Positions 36,547 to 45,290 of a stretch of DNA of 64,000 nt are shown piece by piece; within the stretch, counting starts at the first letter, position 1; each line of letters begins with the position of its first letter. A program made the position numbers and the translations under genes. The notes below the pieces were generated by a model. It saw nothing but the letters and a program-made list of their open reading frames with translations, was not told the DNA's origin and did no database searches. The stretch is from Amblyornis subalaris (taxonomy: Eukaryota > Chordata > Aves > Passeriformes > Ptilonorhynchidae). The stretch covers positions 1,428,586 through 1,492,585 of the forward strand of contig JACAXG010000014.1 of the NCBI GenBank assembly GCA_018881555.1, read 5' to 3'.

Positions 36547-39500
36547 CTGCGGGGCACAACGGAGGGCGGCCCGTGGCGGCGANCCCCGCGCGGGGGTCGC
36601 GGGCGGCCGCGTCGCCCCCGCCCCGCACCCGCACCCACCCGCCCGCGCCCACTTGCCTGCTGGAAGGGCATCCGCAGCGCGCCCACGTTCACGTAGGGAG
36701 CCACCCGGCAGGCCTCGAACTGCGTGGCGGCCCCGATGAGCACCCCTGNGGGAGGCAGCGGCAGGGTCAGCTCCGGGGACGCCAGCCCCCCCCCCCCCCC
36801 CCGCCCTTAGCCCCCCACGCGTGGCGCGTCGCCCCCGGCGCGGTACCTTTGTGCAGTTGGTTCTCCTGCTTTCGGCACTTGGCCCGGCGGTTCTGGAACC
36901 AGACCTGCGGGGAGGGCAGGGGGGACACGCGGGTCACGGCCGCGCCGCCGCCGCCGGGACGGGCGAAACCCGAAATAAACCCGCCGATAGTGATAATAAT
37001 AGCGGTAATAATACATTGCCCAACCCCACAGACAAAGACACGCGGGTGGGCTCACCCCCCCCCGCCGGAGCGGCCCCCGCTCCCGAGCTCCGAGAGGCGA
37101 AAGGAAAAGAGTCGAAACGGCCCGAAAATCGCCCCGCGCGGAGCGCGCGCTCCAGGGAAATGATTTCCCGAGCCCCGCGTTCGTCTTTCCACAGCAGACT
37201 CCCAAAAGGCTGAAACCGCCCCTGATCTCTAATACTAACGGGCCATAATGGCCTGAAAAGCTCGCGCTCATTAATAAATAAATTAGTTAGCTTTATCTTG
37301 CAGTAAAACTCAGCAACAAAGAGTTTAATGACTTTTCCCCCCCTTTTTTATTTTTTGGGTTTTTTTTGGGGGGGGTTTTGGAAATTACTGTCCTAAAAGC
37401 TTTGCTACAANGAAGTTTAGAATTTCTCTGTTCGGTGGAGTGCAGCACAGAAGCGGAATAATTACCTCATTACCATAATAATCTAATTTGCTTGCACCGA
37501 CGAGGCTGCCCCGTTAGACAAGAACATACTTTTAATATTGGAAACGGAATCGTTAAAATAAATTTCCAGCCTTAAGTTCCGCTGGCTTAGAGAAAGGAGG
37601 GAGGGAAAGGGGGAGAGCCGGGCTTAAAACATCCCCGTTTTAACCCAGAGCTCTGCAGCTCATCCCAGCAGCCGCATCGACCAAGGAATCCTTTCCCCAC
37701 GGCCAGACAAAAAAAAGGATAAAAATTGCATTTTTTGAGGTCTTACTCGAAGAGACGAATATAAACGGGAAATTTTCCCGCCCTGTCATTTTCTCNGGCC
37801 AAGGAAAATCTGCCCAACAGCCACGTTCGCCCACAGCCTCCCGTGGAAACGCACGTTCCGTAATTTACAAATTAGAGCAGATACGAGGCAAAAATATTAT
37901 TGAAAAGCGGCTTTTTTTTCCGGAAGGATTTCTAGGGAATGGGTTTAATCTATGTAAATCTCCAAAAGTTATTATGCGCCCTGCGATTTGGCATNATGGG
38001 AGCGCGGATTATGCGCCGCCACCACCTCCTTTGTCGAGCACCTCCCTGCTCCATTTTCCACAGCCAACAACTTTTTGCCTTGGTTTTGTTAAGGTTTGGT
38101 GAGCATAAATAAAAAATAAACCAAAAANCCACCAACAAACACAAACAATTAAAACCCAACCAAACAAAAACCAACCAACCAACAAAAAAAAAAAGGCAAC
38201 CAAAAAAAAGAAAGAGGAGGGGGGGAACAAGACAGAGAAAATTAAGACTTTTATTATTTTTGGTTTTTAGTGCTTCAGGCTCTGACAAAAGCTGCTCGTT
38301 TTGAGTTTTTCGGTTCCCCATGCCACAGGATCTGCCTGTGTCCTCCCAACCTTACACCATGCAGGGAAACCCCNCAAGGATTGAGCACATACTTGGGTGC
38401 AGATGGTGCCTGCGAGCACAAAGATTGAGGGGGAGTATCTGTTACAGCGATACTTTCTACCAGCTGCAGATGTTCGGGGCCTAAAACTGCTCCATGTGTT
38501 CAGACAAATAATGACCATCATTTTCCCTTCTTTTATTTTCGGAACGGAAATACACCGGAGCAGCTACATTTGTTCTCATTTGAGGAATCATCTTCCTCCC
38601 CGCTCCTCAGCTCATCCCGACAAAACTCGCAGAAACCAGCCCAGGAACCCGTTCGGAAAAAAACTTTGGCAGGGTGCAAAGCGCAGGTTAAATCCAGAGA
38701 AGCCGCGGCTTCTNGGCGCGGGAGAAAGCCTAAAATATCCTGGGTTTGTCCCAGACTTTTTGTGTTTCAAAAACCCGAACAAAGCACCTCGCTCAGTTTT
38801 CCTGCCGCTTCCCTCAACATTTAAGAGCTACGAGGAGAAACGGACCGAAAATATATCCATTATTTCACCCAGTGGTTTCTAATTCAGTTTATGGTCGCGA
38901 CATCCAGGAAGTGGATCCGTGTGTCCATGGATGAGCCGGGCAGCGCGGGGAGGGAGCGCAGCCCCCGCCGGCCACAGAGCCACGGGAGCTGCTGCCGAGG
39001 CAGGCATGGAATAAACGCGGAGCTGGGATAAAACGCGGCAGAAGGAAGGGATGAGGACACGCGGGGAGACAAATCGCGAGAAGGCAGAACCCTGGGAGGC
39101 CGTTCAGAGATCTGCCGGGTGAAGTTGGGCGCGGGGAGCTGCCTCCTCTCCCTGACAGAAGGATGGGGCTCTTCCCCATCACCTTCCTGGCTCTTCCCGA
39201 GCTGCCCCTTCCCCCGAGCACACGCACCCACGCGGCCCCGCAGCCTCGGCTACCTGCACCCTGGCCTCGGAGAGCCCCAGCCGCTGGCTCAGCTCCTCCC
39301 GCATGAACGCGTCCGGGTAGTGGGTCTCGTCGAAAAGCCTTTCCAGCTCGTTCAGCTGCTCCAGGGTGAAATTCGTCCGGCTCCTCCTCTGCTTGATTTT
39401 CGTCTGCCCTTCGTCTTCCATCGCTTTCGCATCGTCCTTGCGCTCCTTCAGCTCTGGGGACACTGGGCACGACACAGCAGTCAGAGCGGCGGGACGGGCA

Positions 39501-40799
39501 CCGCGGGGCCGGGGCGCCGGGGCTCGGCCCGCACCCGCCGCTCCCGGCGGCCGGGGGGATGCAGCCGGGAGCGCCCCGGGGCCGGGGCAGCCGGCAGCGG
39601 GGCCTGCGCGCCCGGGCCGCGCTAGGCCGCCTCGGCCGCTGCCGTTCCGGGCTCCGCCGCCGGCTCCGGTAACCGCCGGCGGGGGGAACGGGGGCCGCAC
39701 CGAGCCCTTCCCGCCGGCCCCGCCGCGCCCCCGGGGGATGCGCGGCAACAGGTCCCCGGAGCCTCCGCCGGCCGCCGCGGCCCCTCCGCGCCCCGCGGTC
39801 CCCCGGGATTCGTTTTTCCTCGGTTAATCCTCTGCCGGGGACGCGCCCCGAGCCGGAGAGCGGGGCCCCCGCACCGACCCCGGCGGGGCCGCCCGCCCGG
39901 CACGGCCCGGTCCTGCCCCNGCCGCGGCTCCCCCGCGCTCCGCGGCAGCCACTGCCTTATTCCAGGCATCCGTGCCGGGGATGCTCCGGGCGCTCCGCCG
40001 GTCCGAACAAAAGGGCGGCAGCGACCCGCGGGTCCCCGCGCAGCCACGGGCACGGGCCCGGCCGCTTCCCGCGGCGCCCGAGAGCGGCGGGCGGCCCCGG
40101 TACCGGCCCCGCGGTACCGCGCGGAACAACCGCGGGGCGGTTCTGCCGGAATCCCCGGGGCTGAGCGTGGGCAGCGCGGCCCGGCCCCACGCGAGTCCGC
40201 GCAGCCCGGAGCCGCGGGGGAACGAACGGGCCCGCGGGGCCGGGCTTTCGTTGGCGGCGCGGCTTCCCGTGGGATGCCGAACGGGAACAAGATCGCGTTC
40301 TGAGCAAGTTAAATTCTTGTTTCAATATTTTAATCTAAAAGCTTCNCGGCTGGCCGCGGATCTCCCGCGGCTGGGAAAGCCCGGGAAGCCGCCCATCACC
40401 GCCGGGCGCAGCCTCCCCGCCAGCCCCCGTCCACCCGCGACCGCGGGCCGCTCCGCGCGTACCGACCCCGACGGGGGAAGGGGAGGAAGGGGAGAGGGAA
40501 CGGGAGAAGGGGGAGCCCGCGGTGCCGCCGTTACCGTCGCTGAGCTTGGGGGTGGCCGCCTCGGCCGCTCTCTCGGCGGCGGCGTCGGGCTCNCGCGGCG
40601 GGGAGCGCCCGGCCGGCCGCGCCGCGGGGCTGCCCGTGTCCTCCCGGCCCGGCTCCGCCGCCGCCCCGCCGGGCTCCCGCGGGCCGCCGCCGCCGCGCAG
40701 GGGCCCGCTCTCCAGCACCTCGCGGTAGGTGATCAGCTCCTTCTTCTCCTTGGCTTTGGGATCAAACGACTTGGAGACGAACGCCGTCAGCTCCTCCAT
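36295..40799 (-). CDS. SHOX2: SHOX2 homeodomain transcription factor, complete spliced CDS (5 exons, 290 aa)
   Basis: Spliced from join(36295..36546, 36657..36745, 36847..36904, 39254..39462, 40535..40799) on the minus strand; phases join cleanly (873 nt including stop). The product is a nuclear sequence-specific transcription factor of the paired-like class. Visible parts: N-terminal family signature [13 protein letters not shown], then [13 protein letters not shown]; a Pro/Ala/Gly-rich linker at about 37-85; an acidic/basic stretch [12 protein letters not shown] at 90-101; a homeodomain at about 113-172 with W160, Q162 (homeodomain position 50) and N163 (position 51); an Ala-rich segment; and a C-terminal OAR motif [13 protein letters not shown] at about 272-284. 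SHOX2 is preferred over SHOX because of the [10 protein letters not shown] and [28 protein letters not shown] sequence and because RSRC1 is the neighbour. It is shorter than human isoforms (roughly 320-330 aa), mainly because it lacks their long glycine run. Start choice: GAGCCATGG is a strong Kozak context. The only ambiguous base, 40593, is a third position in CGN (Arg69 whatever the base). Confidence 0.96.
36547..36656 (-). other. SHOX2: SHOX2 intron 4, 110-bp GC-AG intron
   Basis: The intron begins GCAAGT and ends CCCCGCAG. CAG|GCAAGT is the strong consensus seen at functional GC-AG introns. It is extremely GC-rich. The short insert that some mammalian SHOX2 isoforms carry at this junction is not seen inside it. 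Confidence 0.8.
36657..36745 (-). CDS. SHOX2: SHOX2 coding exon 4
   Basis: An 89-nt exon encoding [20 protein letters not shown] and [10 protein letters not shown]. The acceptor is NCAG|GGGTG at 36746. The donor reads CAG|GCAAGT, so the next intron begins with GC rather than GT; no GT donor nearby keeps the frame to exon 5. Confidence 0.92.
36746..36846 (-). other. SHOX2: SHOX2 intron 3, 101-bp intron with a G17 run
   Basis: Near the lower size limit for vertebrate introns. It contains seventeen consecutive Cs on the plus strand (36786-36802), hence G17 in the pre-mRNA. Confidence 0.8.
36847..36904 (-). CDS. SHOX2: SHOX2 coding exon 3 (recognition helix)
   Basis: A 58-nt exon between CCGCAG at 36905 and a GGTACC donor at 36846. 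It encodes [19 protein letters not shown] plus one base, the DNA-contacting helix 3 of the homeodomain. It is too short to show as an independent open frame and is identified by sequence and phase. Confidence 0.94.
36905..39253 (-). other. SHOX2: SHOX2 intron 2 with AT-rich homeobox-site block
   Basis: A 2349-bp intron. The part at about 37220-38010 is AT-rich between GC-rich flanks, with many TAAT/ATTA cores, a GGCCATAATGGCC near-palindrome at 37241-37253 and phrases such as GGAATAATTACCTCATTACC. No recognised transposon. An AACC/A-rich simple stretch lies at about 38105-38215. The block is an intronic enhancer candidate. Confidence 0.4.
39254..39462 (-). CDS. SHOX2: SHOX2 coding exon 2 (most of the homeodomain)
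   Basis: The acceptor is CCCAG|TGTCC at 39463 and the donor is GTGCAG|GTAGCC at 39253. It encodes residues 89-158, from [11 protein letters not shown] through homeodomain helices 1-2 and the start of helix 3, ending in EARVQ. Splitting the recognition helix between RVQ and VWFQNRR is the usual intron position in SHOX genes. Confidence 0.95.
39463..40534 (-). other. SHOX2: SHOX2 intron 1
   Basis: A 1072-bp, almost uniformly CpG-rich intron without recognised repeats; GTAACG donor, CCCAG acceptor. A small AT-rich patch at about 40290-40350 (TTAAATTCTTGTTTCAATAT) stands out against it. Confidence 0.75.
40535..40799 (-). CDS. SHOX2: SHOX2 coding exon 1
   Basis: Encodes residues 1-88 plus the first base of codon 89. 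The donor is GACG|GTAACG, with the intron starting at 40534. It holds the SHOX-family N-terminal signature and a GC-rich Pro/Ala/Gly linker. The open frame runs on into the intron to 40335, but that read-through has no SHOX2 similarity. Confidence 0.93.
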
Positions 40800-40923
40800 G
40801 GCTCAGGGGCGCGCTGCCCCGGCTCCCCGGGCGGGCATCCACGGGGCGGGGAGGCGGCGGCGCCCCGGGCCGTGCCGAGCCGGGCCGGGCCGTGCCGTGC
40901 CGCCCGACGTGCAGGGCTCCCGG

Positions 40924-40930
40924 GGTCTGA
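40924..40930 (-). promoter_or_regulatory. SHOX2: Candidate SHOX2 initiator / transcription start
   Basis: TCAGACC on the minus strand fits the YYANWYY initiator with +1 at 40928. The gap to the first T of the TATA box is 36 nt, slightly longer than usual. It implies a 5' UTR of about 129 nt (40928-40800). Confidence 0.4.
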
Positions 40931-40955
40931 TAGCGACGCCGCGATTGAAGTGGCA

Positions 40956-40964
40956 CTATTTATA
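40956..40964 (-). promoter_or_regulatory. SHOX2: SHOX2 TATA box
   Basis: The minus strand reads TATAAATAG, a full TATAWAWR match, in otherwise GC-rich sequence 157 nt upstream of the ATG. The initiator-like TCAGACC 26-36 nt downstream supports focused initiation here. Confidence 0.65.
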
Positions 40965-41121
40965 CTTTGCAAAGCCGGCCCCTTGTTCCCGGCGAATTAC
41001 CTCCCCTCGGAGCTCTGAATGGACCCCTTCCTTCCTCCCTTCCTTCCTCCCGTCCTTCCCGGTCGCCCGCCCGCCGCGGGGCACTGCGGCCACGGCACCG
41101 CCCGCCCGCCGCGCGCTGCGC

Positions 41122-41140
41122 CCTAATTAATTTAATTAGG
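41122..41140. promoter_or_regulatory. Palindromic homeodomain (P3-type) site upstream of SHOX2
   Basis: CCTAATTAATTTAATTAGG is an inverted repeat perfect about a single central base. It contains TAATTTAATTA (41128-41138), a TAATNNNATTA palindrome of the kind bound by dimers of paired-class homeodomains with Gln50, the class SHOX2 itself belongs to. It stands alone in CpG-rich DNA about 190-210 nt upstream of the probable start. Autoregulation or control by another paired-like or LIM factor is an inference. Confidence 0.5.
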
Positions 41141-41409
41141 CGCGGGACCGTGCGCGAGGTCCCGGGCGAGCGCGGCGCGGAGAGGGGCCGGGGCGGCGGG
41201 GGAGTGGCCACCGGGACGCGCGGGGGGGCGGCGGGGGCCGCGCAGGCTCCGCGCACCGCCCCGCGTGGGTCGGGTCAGCCCCGCATCCCACACCCCGCAC
41301 GCCGCGGGCACGGCCGACCGGAGCGGCCCCGCCGCGGGACCGGCCCCGCGGGAGCCGCAAAAGTTCCTCCGTGGGCGCCCAAATCCCCCGAACAACCGAG
41401 GGGATAATT

Positions 41410-41720
41410 GACAGCCAGAAGCGCGGCCGCGTCAGGAGCGGGCGCGCACCGAAGCGTCAGATTCCGGCCGAATACGCCAATATTGCTAATATTGTTTTCC
41501 CTTTGTTTTTTAAATCCCATCACGGAGCACTTTCGTTGACGGAACTCGTCTCTCTTCCACCTTTTGCTAAATTGTAATAAATTATTCAGAATTGTTTAAC
41601 TCTTGCCTGTGTATCGATTTTTCATTGACCTTTGGGGCGATGACTTCGCATAACGGAGCGCTTATCTAGCGGGGCAGGTTCGGTGTCGGGGGTGGAATTG
41701 GCGTTTGTTCAGACCCGATC
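41410..41720. promoter_or_regulatory. AT-rich element between the two CpG islands
   Basis: A sharply AT-richer block (CCAATATTGCTAATATTG, AATTGTAATAAATTATTC, TGTATCGATTTTTCATTGACC) in the middle of the divergent SHOX2-RSRC1 promoter region, about 600 bp upstream of the SHOX2 ATG. The abrupt composition change and lack of repeats suggest a proximal regulatory element; conservation is untested. Confidence 0.35.
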
Positions 41721-42274
41721 ACACGCGGCGCCGCCGCGACAGGCAGCGATTCCCGGGCCCTGCGCTCCGGGGGCCGCGCGGGTCGCGCCGCCCGGGAACC
41801 GCTCCCGCGTGGCGTTTTCGATCCCGGNGGGATCGGGAACAGAGGGTTCGGTGTGACCGGCCCCGCCGCGGCTCCCGGCCGGGTGGGTGACCCTCCTCGG
41901 CCCCTCCGCGCTGACGTTTCGTTTATCCCCACGCGCGCTTCGCGATTCCCGTGGCGGGGAGCGCGTGCTCGGGAGCTCGCGTTAAACGGACCAAATTCGG
42001 TAAAAGCAGGAATTAAGCGAAGCGGTGATATCGTTTTGTTGTATTNTTGGTCGTTGCCCGGCGGAGGCTCCGCTCGGCCCGGCGGGTCCCGGCTCGGTCC
42101 GTGCCCACCCGCGCCCCGGGCGCTNCGTCCCGCGGGCGCGGTGCCCACGCCGCGCGTGGAGCGCTGCCCCTCTGCCCGCGGAGGTGGCTGTCAGTGCCAT
42201 AAAACACCGACCCTGCTTAATCTCCGAGAGACGGAACGAAAGCCCCTCCGTGCCGCCGTCCCCGCGTGGAGTCC

Positions 42275-42560
42275 GTCACCCGCGGTGTGACACGGAGCGC
42301 GGCGGGACGCTCGGTGCGCCCGTGGGTGCCCGCGTCGGTAGCCGNGTTGGGCACGGTGCAGACAGCGTTCCGTGGGCTCTGCATCCCCCCGTGGACAGCA
42401 GGACCCCCATCCCAGGATCACCCACGCACCCCTGGCTGTCACCCGCGGCGCGTCACGCGGTGAGCCCGCGAGTCATCGCATTGGTCACCGCGTTGGGCAC
42501 GGTGCGGACAGCTCCCCGTGGGCTCTGCATCCCTCCGTGGGCAGCGGGACCCCGGCCCCG
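42275..42560. repeat. Imperfect GC-rich tandem duplication, unit about 146-163 bp
   Basis: The phrase GTTGGGCACGGTGC followed by GTGGGCTCTGCATCC occurs at 42346 and again at 42492, and GTCACCCGCGG recurs at 42275 and 42438. Two partly degenerate copies lie just upstream of the candidate RSRC1 first exon. Confidence 0.7.
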
Positions 42561-42685
42561 GGCCCGACCCCGCGCCCCCCGCCCGTCCCGCGTGGGCTCN
42601 CGCCGGCGCGCCCATCGATGGCTCTGCGCTCGCTGCGGCCGCCTGGGCGCGCTCGGCGGTGGATTGGCGCCGCCTGCCCGCCGCC

Positions 42686-42729
42686 CCGGAAGGCGCTGGG
42701 CTCGAACCGGGGCCGCGGCGGCTCGGCAG
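42686..42729 (+). other. RSRC1: Candidate RSRC1 non-coding first exon end and donor
   Basis: CTCGGCAG|GTACGG is a good donor at 42730. It lies just downstream of an inverted CCAAT box (ATTGG, 42663-42667) and an ETS/GABP-type CCGGAAG (42686-42692), a combination common in housekeeping CpG promoters. Vertebrate RSRC1 starts close to and divergent from SHOX2, and its first coding exon needs an upstream non-coding exon. The start site within this stretch is unknown. Confidence 0.4.
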
Positions 42730-42780
42730 GTACGGGGGGCACGGGGGGACACGGGGGGACACGGGGACACGGCGGGACCG
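42730..42780 (+). repeat. G-rich short tandem repeat (CACGGGGGGA-like)
   Basis: Four to five copies of a roughly 10-bp CACGGGGGGA unit directly after the candidate RSRC1 donor. The runs of four to six Gs could form a quadruplex on the sense strand. Confidence 0.65.
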
Positions 42781-43384
42781 GCAGCCGCAGGGCTCGGCGC
42801 GGGGGAAAGGCCGCGGCTGCACGGGCCGGGGGTGCCCGGCGGATCCCCGGGGCCGCGCGGCCTCCGGCGCGGGCGATGCGCGGGGATGACCCCGGTCGGG
42901 CACGTGGATCCTCTCGCGGGGGTCTCCCGGCTCCGCTGGGAATTCCCGAGGAGCCGGGATGCGCAGAGGTTCGCCTCCACGGGAAGGAGCTCATGGAGCT
43001 GCTGTTTGTTGTGGCCGGGAGGGAACTCCCGTGAGCTCCAAGGGAAATCCCGGTGCTCCGGGGATTGTCCTGTGTTTNCAGTGAGCTGCTGGAGAAAACG
43101 CGGGAGTTCTGGAGGGAGGTGCCACGTCCAGAACGTTTCCAGGAGGATGTTCCTCTGACTCCCGACTCGTGCGTGCTGCAGCTCTCTGTCCCTGGCTTCA
43201 GGGTCCTGGCATTCCTTGGGAGGAATTTCAGTGGCCTTAATGGGGAATTTGTCCTTTATTCTGTTCCCAGGCTCTCCCCGGTGGACCAGGAGGTGCTGCC
43301 CTGGCGGGAAAAAGTGCGAGGAAGGGCGAAGGTTTGGATGGAGAAAATGAGCGAGTTCAGCTTCTCTGTGCTGGGAACAGGAGG

Positions 43385-43812
43385 AGCAGGGAAGGGATCG
43401 GAGCTGGGGAAGGGGCTGGAGCACCAGGAGAAACTGAGGAAAAAAAGGGAAAAGTGGCTCAGCCTGGAGAAAAGGAGGCTCAGGGGGGACCTTCTGGCTC
43501 CGCACAACTCCTGACAGGAGGGGGCAGCCGGGGGGGTCAGGCTCTGCTCCCAAGGAACAGGGACAGGATTTGAGGGAACGGCCTCAAGCTGTGCCAGGGG
43601 AGGCTCAGGTTGGACATAAGCAGGAATTTCTCCATGGAAAGGGTGGTCAGCCTTGGCAGAGGCTGCCCGGGGAGGTTTGGAGTGCCCATCCCTGGAGGTG
43701 TCCAAGGAAGGGCTGGATGTGGCACTCAGTGCCAAGGTGGGGATCGGGCACAGGTAGGACTCAGTGGTCTGGGAGGGCTTTTCCAGCCTCAGTGATCTGT
43801 GATTCCATGAAA
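43385..43812 (+). mobile_element. CR1 3' fragment
   Basis: GGCTGGAGCACCAGGAGAAA, GTGGCTCAGCCTGGAGAAAA, GGCTCAGGTTGGACATAAG, GTGGCACTCAGTGCCAAGGT, CAGTGATCTGTGATTCCATG. Lies in RSRC1 intron 1 in the sense direction. Confidence 0.9.
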
Positions 43813-44327
43813 GAAGGGGATACCGAGGTGTTTGCAGTATATTTTCCATCAATGCCCTTCTAGTTGGTTGTAATTTCTTTAAGTGTCTTGTTTGTAGAGG
43901 TCTCACATGAACAGGGCAGGGGGTCAGTGACTATTGCTGTTATAATGAAAGGTTTTTTATAGCTAACAGAAGTGGTTTGGCTTTTATGCTGAACAAATGT
44001 GGAGGTTGTTTTGTCTTCATCCCTCTGGCTGATGATGGTTCCTAAAGATTTTATTGTTTAATTGGATGCTGTGCTCAGGGTGGAGNTGGCTGCAGCAGAA
44101 TAACAGCCTTGGATTAAAAACAACCACACAATATGAATTCCTNACAATCTACAGTAATAATTTGAATCTCTTGCTTGCATATATGTTCTGCACACTTGAA
44201 CTAACTCTGACGTCTCTGAGACAAGATTGGACAAGGTCAAATTAATGAATTTATGAGTGGATACTTCTTACTACGGATGTTTTTAGAGAAGTCTGTTTGT
44301 TCCCTGTGTCATCTGTGCCTTACTTAG

Positions 44328-44395
44328 ATGAGATATTAGGAAAAAATTCTTGCCTGGGACGGTGGTGAGGCTCTAGAACATGCAGGGCCTCACTC
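44328..44395 (+). mobile_element. CR1 remnant
   Basis: GAGATATTAGGAAAAAATTC, TTGCCTGGGACGGTGGTGAG; truncated on both sides. Confidence 0.5.
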
Positions 44396-45097
44396 NTCCA
44401 GGTACCTGTAGCTCCTCCATGGTAAATCCATGGTAAATCATGGAGTTCCTGAGGCTCTGATGTGTGCATGTTTGTCCTAGATCTGGTCCTGTCATGGAAC
44501 ATGGCCTTGGCACGTGGCTCTTTGGTCCTGGAGACACGAAATTAAGATTTACAGAATATATTTCATGTGCTGCTTACGTGTGTGCCAAGGGGAAGAAAGC
44601 TGATGGCAAAATAAAAGATGCCAAAGAAGAGACAACATCTGCGTTGGAATGTGATGTGGCTCATAATGATCCACACCAAGTGACAAAGACCTCAGCACAA
44701 ATGTCTTTTATGTGCTTTGTTTCTAGGCCTCTTTCGTGAATCTTCCTGTCNTGAGCTGTGATCTGTGAGATTTTAACTCCAAATCTGTGTTGCAATTTCA
44801 TTTTCTGAGCAGTTCTGCTTATTTTAAGTTTGAGTTTCAGGTTCATGTTCTAGTCCTTCAATGCTTGCAGAGTTTTATTTCACTGTTCAATAGCTGTTGG
44901 TACCTGGGAGCTCTGGGAATCTTTTCCAAAAAGGGAAAAAGATTGACTGCAGATGGTGTTGATCTCATTTGGCATTCCTCTATGGAATTGTCAGTTAAGG
45001 TTGGAGTTCCTTAAATGAGATGAAGTAGTCTCTACAGTCTGTCTTTTCCAAAATTTCTGTGGATTCAACTTAGTAAGATGGTAAAAATAATTTAAAA

Positions 45098-45290
45098 GAG
45101 AAATTCTCTGGCAAAGGGTGGTCAGGCACTGGCGGGGGCTGCCCTGGGAGGTTTGGAGTCCCCATCCCTGGAGGTGTCCAGGGAAGGGCTGGATGTGGCA
45201 CTCGGTGCCAGGGTGGGGATCNGGCACAGGTNGGGCTCTGATCCTGGAGGGCTTTTCCAGCCTCCCTGATTCCATGACTCTGTGACCTGT
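45098..45290 (+). mobile_element. CR1 3' fragment
   Basis: Same subtype as 43385-43812: GGTGGTCAGGCACTGGCG, GGAGGTGTCCAGGGAAGGGC, GTGGCACTCGGTGCCAGGGT, and a GATTCCATGACTCTGTGAC tail. Confidence 0.88.

Larger units (their letters stand above)
39200..41400. promoter_or_regulatory. CpG-rich island over SHOX2 promoter, exons 1-2 and intron 1
   Basis: Very GC- and CpG-rich sequence with no recognised transposon. It covers the 5' half of SHOX2 and the upstream promoter. Long open frames on both strands here are a product of base composition. Confidence 0.7.
41730..42990. promoter_or_regulatory. RSRC1: CpG-rich region, probable RSRC1 promoter
   Basis: A second CpG-rich stretch separated from the SHOX2 island by an AT-rich gap (about 41410-41720). 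It holds the NF-Y and ETS motifs and a candidate splice donor near 42660-42730. Long open frames on both strands are compositional. Confidence 0.5.

Noticed and set aside
40335..40534. Continuation of the SHOX2 exon 1 reading frame to 40335
   Set aside because: A clean GTAACG donor and the phase match to exon 2 show that this is intron 1.
36295..40799. Assignment as SHOX rather than SHOX2
   Set aside because: Linker and C-terminal residues match SHOX2 better, and the head-to-head neighbour RSRC1 is the SHOX2 neighbour in vertebrates.
39972..41018. 348-codon plus-strand open frame
   Set aside because: Lies antisense over SHOX2 exon 1 and promoter in CpG-rich DNA. It is a composition artefact, low-complexity and with no domain.
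42025..43553. Open frames of 377 (plus) and 366 (minus) codons
   Set aside because: Both run through GC-rich promoter DNA and partly CR1 sequence, contain Ns and show no conserved domain.
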